Source: Azolla caroliniana
Taxonomy: Eukaryota; Polypodiophyta
DNA length: 64,000 nt
Assembly (NCBI GenBank): GCA_043228905.1
Contig: JBHGNT010000001.1
Coordinates: 36,828,001-36,892,000 of the forward strand
Reading direction: 5' to 3'
Of the stretch, positions 34,607 to 46,632 are shown piece by piece; the stretch's first letter is position 1, and the number at the start of each line of letters is the position of its first letter. The notes beneath the pieces are model-generated. The model did no database searches and was not told the origin of the DNA. It saw nothing but the letters and a program-made list of their open reading frames with translations. Made by a program: the position numbers and the translations under genes.

Positions 34607-36255
34607 GCCTACAGTTTCTAGAGAAGAAGGCCGGCCATAAGGACCTTCACCCTCAACCCCAATAATAATACTATACACTTTCACTATCACTATGCATAGC
34701 CTCACTCGTCTTATCGTCCCGTCTCTTTTCTCATGCTACGTAACGATAACAGCTTTACTTGATTCCATATAAATGAGTTGGATCGGAAAATGGTAGCATT
34801 CATTGTCTATGATAGGGTTGTTCATCTCATTGGCATTCTATGTATATGTGTATACTCTTTCCATGGGGGCACACACACACACACACACACTTTGTTGTGT
34901 GTTAAGGGAAGAAATGTGTATTGGGATGGGATATATGTAGTTAGGGCTCTATGTGCCAAATATGTAGTTGGGGCTCTATGTATATGTGTATACTCTTTCC
35001 ATGGGGGCACACACACACACTTTGTTGTGTGTTAAGGGAAGAAATATGTATTGGGATGGGATATATGTAGTTAGGGCTCTATGTGCCAAATAACCATAAT
35101 GATTCCAAAAGGAAACATTCGACCTCACTCCTCTTCTAAATTCCTAACCAATGTGGTTACTTGCTACCGACGTGTCAAGGAATCCTCCACTTAAGAGACG
35201 ACACCATAACAATGGATCCTTTGTTGGAGAACTTAAACCAATTCTTTCAAACGATTCTTCTTCATTCTACATAGAAGGAATCTTGTATTCTGTCCTACTA
35301 ATTATGGTATCCATGAGCATTTGAAGCATACACATAATTCTTGATTTAACTAATGATTGAGTTATTGTTTATGAGAAGACCTCAATATTAATAAACAACG
35401 ATGAAGTTATTTTTTCTACCATAATTTCATACAAACGCCTTAACCTATCTTTTAGAGTTTCCCAATAATCCAATACACATGATGAAATCTTGCAAAGAAC
35501 AATATTTCAATTGCATAAATAACAATGGCTCATTGGGCTCAATAGATGAAGGATAGAACATTCTTAATGTTGGACTACAAAAAGTAGCCAGATTGAGTGT
35601 AGGCGTGCACAACATGATTCAATCTAATCAACTTATGGGGGTTTGGTTCTTGTGTACCAAGGACATCGAGTACCTTAACGATTTTTTAGTGGTGGCATGT
35701 TCTTACCAATTTCCCACATGTCAAGGACACAATTAGTTCTTATTCGGAGTAGGAAGATTATGACCATGTACTATATATAAAGAATATATTTATATGTAAG
35801 TATTAAGGAAAGTAATTGTTATATGTAAATATCAAGGAAAGTAATAGATGAAGTATAACATCTTAGTAGTGAAATGTACCACTCATTATCCGATTGTCAT
35901 GTACATAGGAAGTAAAACAAATCTCGGGAAAAAGAGATAGCTTTGCTTGGTCAATAGAGTTTTGACATGGTTCAATTCAAAGGTGTAGCTCACCGAACTC
36001 ATTCAAATACCGTAATGTCAAGTATTGCCACATTTCCAAAATTTCTTAGGAGTTGTCTCAAGTCCTAGAGAATATCCATAAAATAAGTGTTGACAATGAT
36101 GACCATAATGTTCTCCCCATTTTCATTCAATGTTAATGATCATAATCAAGGAAAATAGATTAAAGAATGTATTCTCTTTCGTGAGCATTTAAAGGTTGGA
36201 TATAAAATTTTAAACAAGGAAATATTTTCATAAGAAAATTTTGAGATGACAGCAA
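34607..36255. other. intergenic with tandem duplication
   Basis: Apart from the duplication at 34838-35094, this is AT-rich sequence without a supported gene up to the tRNA. Confidence 0.5.
34838..35094. repeat. tandem duplication, period 138 bp, with CA microsatellite
   Basis: Two head-to-tail units start CTATGTATATGTGTATACTC at 34838 and 34976. Each holds a (CA)n tract, longer in the first unit (about 34869-34889) than in the second (about 35010-35020), followed by the same TTTGTTGTGTGTTAAGGG segment. The shared flank TAGTTAGGGCTCTATGTGCC closes both. Confidence 0.85.
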
Positions 36256-36326
36256 GCGCAGCTGGTGTAGTGGTATCATAGTACCCTCCCACGGTACTGA
36301 CCGGGGTTCGATTCCCCGGCTGCGCA
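36256..36326 (+). tRNA. trnG-CCC: tRNA-Gly, anticodon CCC
   Basis: A 71-nt cloverleaf. The acceptor stem GCGCAGC (36256-36262) pairs with GCTGCGC (36319-36325), and A36326 is the discriminator. The anticodon stem GTACC/GGTAC encloses loop CTCCCAC with anticodon CCC at 36288-36290. The T stem CGGGG/CCCCG encloses TTCGATT. The internal A box (TGGTGTAGTGG) and B box (GGTTCGATTCC) are intact, there is no intron, and no CCA is encoded. It resembles the nuclear tRNA-Gly of plants. CAA just upstream (36253-36255) and T-runs downstream (about 36347) fit RNA polymerase III transcription. Confidence 0.95.
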
Positions 36327-37775
36327 AATGTCTGGTCTGCGCGGACGTTTTATGTTTTGTGTGTATTAGTTTTATAATATTCAAAAAGTTTAACCAAAAT
36401 GGAGAAAGGGCCTTTCTCTTGTATATCTCATCTGAGATCTCCTTCCAAGTCTACTTCATATTGGAAAGGTGCGGTTTCGAAATCTAATCAATATGATATT
36501 CATGAAATTTCCAATCAATTTGTAATTATGTAAATGGTTTTTTGAGATGGAATGGACTTTCTCCACAACAACTCAAGCATTTTTTGGAAATCATGGTCGG
36601 TCATAAAAAATGAGTAAGAAATTTGCATGTTTTTGATGGTTGTTGACAAAGTTAATGAGTGGAGAAATGGGGTAAATGTAGTTAGTACGCGTACAAAGTA
36701 TGGATCTACTAGAGATTGTTAAGAATTGTTTGTAAAGTTGTGATTTTGTGATGGAAAAATGTAAAAGAATTGTGACACTATTAGTTCAAATATATCTTCA
36801 GCTAGCATATACATGGGGGATAGTATTATTGGCGACAGTCCAAGTTAAACCAACGTTATACAATCAAAAGGATGTTTTAGATGCACTTTAAATGATACAT
36901 CGGATGCAAAAAACAAATTTACCTTTGAATCCACAAATAGAGATCATTAAACCTAAAAGATGGCAATTGGTAAATAGTATCACTATTTCATATATTTGGA
37001 AGGCCAAAATTTTGAAGATTATCTAAAATATAACCAAAATACCTACCCAAATAATTAGTGGGATGTGGACAGAGATTGTACATAATCTTTGAGTTTTTTT
37101 GGAGAGCATAAAAGGTAATACAGAATAGGCAAGAGTTACAAAGTTTAGTATTTCGTGGCATATGGGACAAAGGAATATATTACTGGCATATATACAACCA
37201 CACTCTACACATTACTAGCATAGATACAGCCACAACCACAACAGCTTTGCATTCAACAATTATTTATATCTTGCATTACATAATTATGGTAAGTTGATAA
37301 TTTCAAACAATCAATTTATAACAATGTAGCCAACAGAGAACAATCAAAATTGAATTCAAGAAATCGATTTGGGGTTACATGATTATAACAAGCTAGTTGA
37401 AAATCATTACCATTCAGCCAACTCTTCTGTCTAAGCATATTCTCTTATGACAAGTTTCTATTACATCTTTCAACGAAGAATGGAGAAACACTCTTGCTTA
37501 AATCATATTGGGTACTTCTGGAGACATTATGATTAGCAAAGGTTAGGGATAAGATTCTCCAATTAATGGTCCATTGTTACATATAATTCACAAATTACGC
37601 CCTTGTATTGCCATCGTCTCATCACTTCGATGATAATATGTTTTTGGTTTGAGATGTATACTCAAATTTCCTCTTCCTTGCACATGAGAAACAAAACATA
37701 AGCGATGGAATTTATCCTATAATTGGTAGCTTTTTCTAGTATCTTTGTACACCCCCACCCACCCCTTCCTAAACA
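36327..37775. other. intergenic, no gene seen
   Basis: AT-rich sequence. The small open frames have no recognisable domains. The right part is the 3' flank of the minus-strand gene that ends at 37776. Confidence 0.5.
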
Positions 37776-39613
37776 TTAATGCGACCACATGGGAGATCCA
37801 TAAGCAGGCAGGGGCACGCCATAATGTTGCCAAGGTTCATCAATTTTGTAATTAACATTGGACGTAGAAATCAACCGACCTTCACCCATTTCCACACTGT
37901 CTACTTCCATGGTTTCATTGCCTTCTCCTTCCTCTTCTCTCATGGCACCTTCAGACAAGCCTTCAACCGAAGGTGTGAAGGTGGAAGGTTTGCCAACCCA
38001 TGGCACCACAGCTAAACTGTTCTTTCTGTTCACTTCAGATTGAAACAAGACATCATCCTCACCATCTTCCATTTGGTCAGAGACCTTGAACTTGCTGTTC
38101 GTGTCACTGGATGACTGCAACCAATTATCGGCCTGTCTTCCAGCAAATAAACCACAGGAGTTCGTATTTCCTGTACACAAAAGATAAAAACTCCCTTTAA
38201 ACTCAAGACACTTGGACTCATGCATTGCGTGCATGTTAACTGTTTCAAATGATATGAAGCTATAAGTAATATTAAAGCACACTCAAATAGATCAGAACTG
38301 CTCAAGGATAACTTAAACGCTCGTGAAGTAAGTCGAGAGAGATCATTTGCTTAATGGCTGACCTTTAACACATTATTTACCTGCAGAGAAGATGTCAGCA
38401 TTCACCAAAATTTGGTAGCCAGAAGTAGGGCCTCCAGGAAAGAGAGGTGGATTCACAGGTTTGTACAATACCAGTGCCCTCTCATTATTCACTTTCGTCT
38501 CCTCTGGCTTCAGAGGAGGCTCCACTATATCATCATCAAGCTCATAAAAATGTGGTTCAATTGGCAATCTCTCTGAAAACTCAATGTCAGATGTGGATGA
38601 GTTATCCAATTCCGAAAGAAGGCAAGGAGAACTCCAGATTTTGGTTGAGTAACTAGCAGAGCCAAAATCCTGCACATACAAGTTAGTGACATTTAGTTCT
38701 TTAGTACATAGTACGTGTTCTGTTCACATAAGAATCTCACAATGTAAAGTTGACCTTTCTGAGATATCAAAAAATATATTCAAGGCTCTGGATCACATGA
38801 AATGAGAGCAAAGGTCAGATCTGAAAAATTCAGGCCAAGTAACACATGACAAACAGACAAATCTAAGCCTTATATACAGGACTCTATGAAATACTGGCAT
38901 GAGCCACAACACATTAACAACCCCTCGGTTCGTTGAATTGAACACAAGAGGGAAGACATCCCTGCAGCCATGATCAGATCAGCTCAGGAAAGACCATGTA
39001 TCACAGGAAAGGCTCAATGGGAGGTGTCACAATAGAGAATATGCTTAAAATTATTAACTCCCAGAATGTTCTCAGAATGAAGTCAAAGAGCAAAAAGGCC
39101 TCATGTTCTCCTTAAGTATGTGGTGAACATATACGCAAGAGAATGAGATCTATAAGGAAATTATAATTCCATGTACCTCCATTTTCAGTCAGGGATTCCA
39201 TGTCAGTTGCTATGTAGAAATTACATTAAGCATCCAGTTTCCAGGGTAACATCACCTTATGATTCTGCGTTCCTTGGGAGATCCCATGATAGTATCTAAG
39301 GGAGATTACAATCCAGTATTTATAAGAGATTCTATGGGAAGATTCTATAACAGAGTCTCTGATGACCATTACGTTAGGCTCCTACTATTCGTTAAGAGAT
39401 TCCATCAAGTTTCTGTGTGAGCATTAAACTTATGCTTTTACATACTTCCTTTTTCTGCCAAATTAAAGACTAAAGAGAACCTACCTGTCTCATTTTTTTG
39501 TTTCGTGGAGACAGGCAAATATCATGAAGGAGCTCCGCGACATCATCACTGTCATGATCGCACTTGCGTTTCAACAGAGGAGTAGTATCATCAGCACAGA
39601 ACAGATCGTCCAT
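37776..39613 (-). CDS. uncharacterised acidic plant protein, 270 residues
   Basis: Three exons on the minus strand (39613-39485, 38669-38381, 38170-37776) join cleanly: ATGAGACAG|GTAGG to GTGCAG|GATTTT in phase 0, and TCTGCAG|GTAAAT to GTACAG|GAAAT in phase 1. The introns are 815 and 210 bp. The protein starts MDDLFCADDTTPLLKRKC and has a short basic stretch (SPRNKKMRQ), a central ERALVLYKPVNPPLFPGG motif (about residues 106-123), an acidic C-terminal part rich in Glu, and the end PLPAYGSPMWSH. No catalytic motif, signal peptide or membrane segment is seen, and I do not recognise the family. The basic patch and overall acidity would suit a nuclear protein, but that is inference. The open frame extends upstream only to GTG, right after an in-frame TAG; the first ATG is at 39613. 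Confidence 0.75.
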
Positions 39614-41065
39614 TCTTTTTCGCCTGTTTTTTTCGACTTCCTTTTCCTTCTTCACCTACACACTAGTGTACTTAGCTTCGATCCTGCAGGAAATAGATAT
39701 ATGGGATGAGGAATTCTTCTGCTTCTAGAACCTTCCGCGAGAGCTTTTATTTTCTTTGCGTTTTCTGTTAGGCCGTCCGTCCGTCTTCACCTTCCAGAAG
39801 TTTCGCTATGTTTTTCTCCTCTTTTTTGCTCTATTTTTATTATTATATGTCAATACTGTAACTTTCAATAACGAAGGAGGCGTCTCCTGTCATGAAAAAT
39901 ACATGTATTCGTCATTAGGAAATCTTGGTCTTCATAAATAGGGTTTCCAAACATGTCTTCGTAATCTAGCGGATTGTTTAGGTGCCTTCGGAAATGTGCG
40001 CAATGGTGATATGGAGGTCAATGCTTGGTGTTCAAAACCAATCATTAGGTGGTGCATACTAGCCACCCTATACAAGAAGCCTCTAGTTGTAACATGGTGG
40101 TCAACAGATAAAATTTCAAAAACCAATTGTCAAAGTGGGCTCATCGGGTGGCCTTGCAAGGAACGCTTTGGAACTGCACGTGGTGCCATCCTGATGGACA
40201 ACTATTGGTTTACTGAGAATCAAATCATTTGGTTAGGCCCATTGGGAAGCCTAGAGAGGAAGCCTTTCAAAAATTGACCACAAACTTTGTCTTATTTGTT
40301 ACCCTTAGGAGCGGGAAGCTGACAAGGAGTAGGCCAAAACGGATAAGAGCCGACGATTCGGAGGGAGCAGTGTGAAGCCTGAGAAATTAATAGATAAAAT
40401 ATTAGTATAAATTGTAGCTAAAATAATATTAGATAAGAAGCAATACGAAAGAATTAGGTTTGAATAGCTATGACTCTTGATGAAAAGATATGATCCAAAA
40501 GTATGTGCCGATTTGATTCGGCGTTGTATCACCGCATGCTTACCTATTAAAGGAGCATGAATCTTGTAGAAAACTATCTGTAGATGAAGTGTAATATATA
40601 TACGAGTCTTGTGCATACAGTACCCTGTGGTGATTGATTGTTGTGTGTAAACTCTTAGTAATCTTTGAATTAGCTTATTCAGACTATGTGTATATAAGCA
40701 GAATTCCGTTATGTTTATATAGTCAAATTGTCATATTTGATTTGGTTAACATTAATTGTTAATTGTGGTATGTATATTATTCCCATCCCTCCTACCACGA
40801 CCTTTGGTGAAGGGTATGCAGTGATTGAGTATCCGACCCGTACTTCCTGGGGAGTAGGAACATTATTGTCTCCAACAAATTAATGGATCTTTAGAGAAGA
40901 ATAATGTTTCATGAATAGATAGTATGTGTTGGATCACCCATGTCTCTTTTCTATGGCATCAACATGTGCTCAAATAAGTGAAACCTTGTGCGTTGAGGTA
41001 GGGATAACCTTCTATGTCAAGAGAAGCCTTTTCCAAACAAGTGTAAAAAGACTTAGCGCAAATTA
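39614..41065. other. intergenic; possible repeat or LTR-like sequence
   Basis: Upstream region of the 270-residue gene, then unassigned sequence. The open frame at 39996-40277 has no domain. The block at about 40310-40890 has a TATA-like TATATAAGCAG and could be part of an LTR, but I found neither a partner copy nor a primer-binding site. Confidence 0.35.
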
Positions 41066-41299
41066 GGAGTCGGCAACGGCTCAACTCAAGCTTAGATCGA
41101 GCCATTAAATTGTTTTTAAAAGATCTGGCGATTTCGAGGTTCAGTTTAGTTCAGCTTGAACCTTGCCAAACCGGTTAAGCAATCGGGTTAGGGATTGGTT
41201 TGGTTCAAGTTTGAAAACTATCAAATTGGTTAAAGCTTAGTTGGTTTGGTTTGGACAAGGCCAAAATCAGTAAGATGAAATTGTATTGTTGTCGATTCC
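41066..41299. repeat. MITE-like element with TIRs and TA target duplication
   Basis: The left end GGAGTCGGCAACGGCT and the inverted right end GGAATCGACAACAATA match at about 12 of 16 positions. TA flanks each side (41064-41065 and 41300-41301). The 234-bp body has no coding capacity. A partial relative in the opposite orientation lies at 28795-28905, and a more distant one may be at 7370-7738. TA duplication would suit a Tc1/mariner-type non-autonomous element, but the ends do not match the usual Stowaway ends. Confidence 0.55.
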
Positions 41300-41757
41300 T
41301 ACGGTAAACAATTATTTGTAAAGGAGATACAAACATGTCACATTTTAAATCGACGAGATCATGCCTCTCCTAATCTTGAGACTACTTCTTAACCATATAA
41401 GCAGTTCACAAACCAAGAATGAAAGAGGTTGCTTGTCATGTGTGAGAAAAGAAATGTTGGAAAGCTACTCGATGGGTATTATGCACACGAATGGAGGCCC
41501 ACCTACATACACTCTTTCTTGGATACTTCTTTTGGCATAAGTTTCACTCATTTTATACATGCATGTCTACCTATGCATGTAGGTGATGAGCAATTTTAGG
41601 GTAAATTTCAAACATGTTCAGTAGTACTCTAAATAGAATAAGATATACAATCTTTTGGATGGTGAATTGATTTATACAATTAGTGTCACATTATATGATA
41701 TGAAACAAATACTTACCGACGTGAACTGCATTATCAATCAATAAACGTGGGGCAAAT

Positions 41758-42126
41758 ATGCCGGTTTCCGTTTCCTCTTTGGAAATTGTTCCAGTCATTG
41801 ACTCAATGCTAGAACAAGATCCGACGAAAGTTAAGGCGTCAGTTCAGAAAATGATAACATCGTTTCAACATAATGATGCAAAGGTAAATGCTCGATCATA
41901 TTCAGATGTTTTGCAGACAGGGGTGGGGCAATCACCGTATGTTTTTGCATCTGCAAAGGATACTATAGAAGCGCTTGGGAATAGCAAAAATAGGGTATAT
42001 AAAGACCATCGTGTGTTAGTCAAGGATTTCCGTGTGGAAAAAAGAATAACAAGAGCAGTAACTTCATCTCAAAAGGAGAGACAAGTGGTTTTGACTGATA
42101 AGAGGTCTTCTCCATCTCAATCTTGA
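41758..42126 (+). CDS. LINE ORF1, C-terminal part
   Basis: A 122-residue frame ending in TGA one base before the ORF2 ATG. Its end (ITRAVTSSQKERQVVL) resembles the end of the ORF1 fragment at 52640-52858 (TTRGQLRVAEERRHRGVVL), which supports the assignment. The nucleic-acid-binding and zinc-knuckle parts expected of a plant L1 ORF1 are missing; the frame is open upstream only to about 41725. It is likely a remnant. Confidence 0.6.
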   Translation: MPVSVSSLEIVPVIDSMLEQDPTKVKASVQKMITSFQHNDAKVNARSYSDVLQTGVGQSPYVFASAKDTIEALGNSKNRVYKDHRVLVKDFRVEKRITRAVTSSQKERQVVLTDKRSSPSQS

Positions 42127-42127
42127 T

Positions 42128-45100
42128 ATGTATTATTTTAATATTTTATCTTGGAACCTTCAAGGGTTAGGTACGAGTCGTTGTAATAGAGTAAGATGTT
42201 ACTTGAATCAAGAATTATCTTTACCTTCAATAGGTCAACTTGATATGCTATGCTTTCAAGAACACCATCTTAATTCACAAAGGATAGCATCGAATAGAAA
42301 TTTACTACGTGGTAATTGGATTTATGAATGGGTTCCGGCTTTTGGACCATCTGGTACTCAAGGTGGCCTTTGTATCGCACTTAAAATGCACTGGCAGTCT
42401 AATGTACAAGCTAAAGGAGTATTGTTTGGTGGTAGAGTTCAATATATGCTTATTCTTATCTCCGGAAAATTGATTGGTTTTTTGAATGTATATGCTCCGA
42501 ATTCTGTTACTGGAAGAATTCGTTTGTGGAATAAGTTATTGCAAGATCTTCCTGTGGCACAACATTGGTGCATGTGTGGTGATTGGAACATGATTGAAAG
42601 CCCTAGTGATAGATTAGGTGGATCTTCTACTACTATATCGGGTTTAGAATTGCGTGAGTGGGAAAAGTTAATTTTCAAATATGAAGTTACTGATTTGTGG
42701 CATATTCCAACCTTCTCTCGCATGCCCGATTCCTTGTTATACTCACGTTCCAATCGAAGAAGTGTTGCTCTTAATCTGTCGAGAATAGATAGGTTTTATG
42801 CAGATTCTTTTTTTTGGGATCGTGGAGGATATGTGGGTATTATATCAGGCACTTCGTTCTCAGATCATGCCCCGATTATGCTCAAATTCTGTATGAACAG
42901 CCATACTTCTATTTCTCGATTGTATGTGCCAAGGTTTATTGTTGATGATATGAGTTTGCAGAATACAGTTTTGTCAATTTGGAGAATGGCTGTAGGGGAT
43001 TCTAATTGTCAAAAATTACAGAATGCTCTTCTCGCAGTTTCCAACTTCTTTATACAACAAGTTAAGTTAAAACAAAGTAGCTACACTAGAAAATTGCTGA
43101 ATGCTAAGAGAGGTTTGGCTTCTCTTCAAATTTTGCAAGAAAAACAGCCTCATTCTCAATATATTCATTGTGAATTACAGAATGTTATGATGCTTATTTC
43201 TTTTCTGCAGCAAAAACGTGCTCAATTTTTTCTTCATGCATCTGCAGCAAGATGGTGTACAAAAGGAGACACCATGTCAAAATTCTTTTTCCAACATGTT
43301 ACACCTAAAAGAAATAAAATTCAGATTGTACAATTGAAAAGATCTGATGGTACAGTTACTATGGATAAAGATGAAATGAGTAACATTGTTGCTACTTATT
43401 ATGAGTCGTTGTTATCAGCAGATACTCCAAGTGTTGAAACTCAACAAATGCGCCAAAAAGTATGGGCTGTTACTGTGGTTAAGGTAACATCTCGGATATC
43501 TCTTCAGCTTCTTCGTCCATTTTCATCCTTTGAAATATTACAAGCTATTAAAGGTGTTGGGCCAGATGTGTCCCCGGGAGTAGATGGAATGGGAAGAGAT
43601 TTTTTCATTACATATTGGGACTTGATTGCCGAAGATCTATTGGCAGCATTTCAAGAAATGTTCAATACAGGTATTATGCCACAAAAGTGGAAAGAGGGAT
43701 TAATATGCCTCATTCCGAAAGGTGAGGTTGTTACGGATGAGGTGAAGGGTTGGCGGCCCATTACTTTATTGAATACAATTTACAAAATCTATGCTAAGTT
43801 ATTGGCTTTGAGATTACAACCTTTTCTTTCAGAGATTGTGCATGACTCACAGACGGGATTTATGCAAGAACGTAGTATTTTTGACAATATTTTTTTGTTT
43901 TGGGAATTAACAGGGATGGCAATGAAAACTAAAGAAGATCTAGCGGTACTTTAGTTAGATTTTGAGAAGGCATATGATAGAGTTGATTGGGACTTCATGG
44001 AAGGTTCATTATTGAGATTAGGTTTTCCTGCGCAGTGGATTAGGGCTGTAGCTTCCTTGTATCGTGAGGCCTTTAGTTCAGTGTTGGTCGCCGGTGGGCA
44101 AACTAGAAAATTTTCTATCTCGCGTTCGGTTCGTCAAGGTTGTCCATTGGCCCCATTCCTGTTTTTGCTAGTTATGGAAACATTCTCAATGTATTTAAAC
44201 TCCTCTCAAGTTGCTTTGAAGGGTTTGCCTTTGCCTGCCACGCAACAACAAATGTTGGATGCAGAATTTGCAGATGATACTGCAATTTATGTTCAAGGTA
44301 ATGATGAAAATTTAAGTAAATTGCAAGAAGTAGTGGAGGAATTTTGTTTGGCCTCTGGAGCAAAGATAAATTGGCATAAATCTCTTGGCTTTTGGGTGTC
44401 ACAAAATTCCTTGCCTAATTGGATGCCTTCGCAGGAATTCAAGTGGGTTCCTAATGGAACCACTACTCGTTACTTAGGCTGTCAAGTGGGACTTCATGTT
44501 ACTGCAGATATGTTAGTTGCTCCTCTACTTGTAAAATTAAGAAGAAAATTGTTGCTTTGGGATTCGGTTAACCTATCACTTGCAGGTCGTATACTTGTAG
44601 CTAACCAAGTGTTGTTAGCGACTATTTGGTATGTTGCTTCAACTACATTGTTTGCTAGATCATGTATTTTACAGGTGCAACGCCTCATTCGTAACTACAT
44701 TTGGGGAGGGAAAACAGGTCAAGGTAAAAGGCCTAAAGTAGCTTGGGCAGTATTGATTGCTCCACGACAAAATGGTGGGATGGGGCTGGTAGATCCAGAT
44801 GCACAGTGTAAGGCTTTGCTTTCTAAATTTGTGTGCAGAGCTATGCTGCCAATGCAAGGTGTTTGGAGTCGTTTGATGATGCATAGGTTGTCTACTATGT
44901 GCCCATCAATAGGAGGAAAGTGGCAACCATCTTTAAGATGGGGTTTTATTCAGAATTTTCATTTGTTTAAAACAACCTTATTAGAAGATAGGTTTTTTAA
45001 TGGAATTCTCACAAGTTGGTCAGCTGTCAAAAAGTTTCTAATTCGGAAGGTACCTTTGACAACGGATGACTTGTTGAGACAACCCTTGATCTGGAATTTT

Positions 45101-46465
45101 CTCTTTTCAGATTCAAGGGGTTTTCTGCTTGGTAGCCGTCCTCGGTTGAATTGGGCTTCTATGGATGCATCAATAGCAGGTAATGTTCAAGCATGGGGAT
45201 GCTATGTTATGAATCAACAGTTACAACCTTTGTCGAGGCCTTCAGTTCGAGGAAGTGCTATTATGTGCGATAATATGCAAGTGGCATTGGGACAATTTAT
45301 GGCTTCATGGTCCCCCTCTAGCAATCAGATTTGGTTTGGTTATTTCTCTCCTCTAAAAGTGATTTTAGGAGCTCAAGTAACTAACACTATGGGTGATGTA
45401 ATATACTTTAATGTGGATGATGATGGTAGGTTGTGGCATGTATTTTCTGAATCAGATGTGTGGATATCCGCCAATGTTTCAGCGATTCGAGTAGTTGCAA
45501 GATCGGGAAAAAAATGGCTCTTGGATCCACCATTTCAAGAATGCTTACGGTGTTGTTCGTTGTGGGTTTTTCAAAAAAAGCCGCTTTATAATTTGGATTG
45601 GGATCCAGCTGATTATCAATGGAAAAAACCGAATGCTAATGGAAATGGTAAACACTTAGAGTTCTTTCAGTATTCAGTTAAGTTAGGTAGAAATTTATTA
45701 TTGCAATCAAAGTATAAATGCCCGGCTGCCATGAAGCATTGGATTGCAAATAATGTGAATGAACTACAACTTACAAAATTTTGGAAATGGTTGTGGAGTA
45801 TGCAGTTGCCGAAAAAAGTTATTTGTTTTCGTTGGTTGTTGATACATTATGCTCTTCCTGTTGGTGATTGGTTGAGGCAAAATCAGCAATATGCTTGTGG
45901 AATGCATTGTGGTGAATCTACGGAATCTATTTTGCATTTGTTTTGGATGTGTCCCAAAATCAAGCAATTCTGGAGTAAGTTGTTTTTATTACTAAGAAAC
46001 CACTATGCTCGTTCTACTTTCTCGTGGGGTGCAGTATTATGGGGTGTCCTTCATGGAGATGTTATGAATTACGAACGTATGCATGCTTCTCATGTTTTTT
46101 ACTTTTCCAATGGGTACATCTATCTCACTTCATTTCCATCTGTTATTCCTCGGTTTAGAACTGAAAATCTGGTTATTTGGCGTATTGTTACGTCACTAGC
46201 GCTGTGGACAATATGGAAAACGAGACGCGATGCTGTTTTTAATAATGCTCACATACATCTCAATAATATGCTTATTGAATTCTGGTGGTTATTTGTCCAC
46301 ACCATACGTGGACAATATGATGATTTGCAAGGTACAACTGATGCTCAAAGGCAACGTCAAGTGGACTTTAAGAAACGGTGGCGACGGCTTCACTTATTTT
46401 CAGATACGTCTCCTGGTATGAAGTGGAATTATTCCATTCCTCCTTTTTTATTGCATAGCTTGTAG
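42128..46465 (+). pseudogene. LINE ORF2 polyprotein with a single stop
   Basis: One frame of 1446 codons, interrupted only by TAG at 43952-43954 (codon 609). The N-terminal AP-type endonuclease shows NILSWNLQGLG, FQEHH, YAPNS, GDWNM, DRFYAD and SDHAPI. The reverse transcriptase shows GPDVSPGVDGM, the motif LDFEKAYDRVDWDF directly after the stop, RQGCPLAPFLF and the catalytic FADD at about residue 713. The C-terminal zinc-binding region (FWKWLWSMQLPKKV, C-x3-C, HLFWMC) is near residues 1215-1275. The enzyme would nick target DNA and copy the LINE RNA in place. The stop falls just before RT motif A and would remove RT activity, so as assembled the copy is inactive in cis. The otherwise open frame implies a recent insertion. 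Confidence 0.9.
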
Positions 46466-46632
46466 ATGGTGTTCCATTTGTTCCTATTGTGATATCATCT
46501 GTATCATCAGATGTTGGTATGAGGTTTTGTATTACAATAGAGGTGAGATGAAATGTCTCCCTCTGTTTTCTATATGTACATTTCTCAAGTAATTTACTAA
46601 GGTGTATCTTTTTAATAAAAAAAAAAAAAAAA

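Larger units (their letters stand above)
41725..46632 (+). mobile_element. L1-type LINE, nearly intact ORF2
   Basis: The element comprises the end of ORF1, a complete-looking ORF2 with endonuclease, reverse transcriptase and zinc-binding C-terminus, a short 3'UTR and an A-tail at 46617-46632. The upstream boundary is not defined; ORF1 lacks its RNA-binding and zinc-knuckle parts, so the copy is probably 5'-truncated or broken near 41.7 kb. I could not find a target-site duplication. Confidence 0.9.

Noticed and set aside
34523-34705. Small open frames around the uS10 promoter
   Set aside because: They cover the TATA/telo-box region and show no family resemblance.
39996-40277. 93-residue open frame
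   Set aside because: No domain; composition does not match any family I can name, and no splice partner was found.
40310-40890. Possible solo LTR
   Set aside because: Has a TATA-like box but no paired copy, clear TG...CA ends or primer-binding site.
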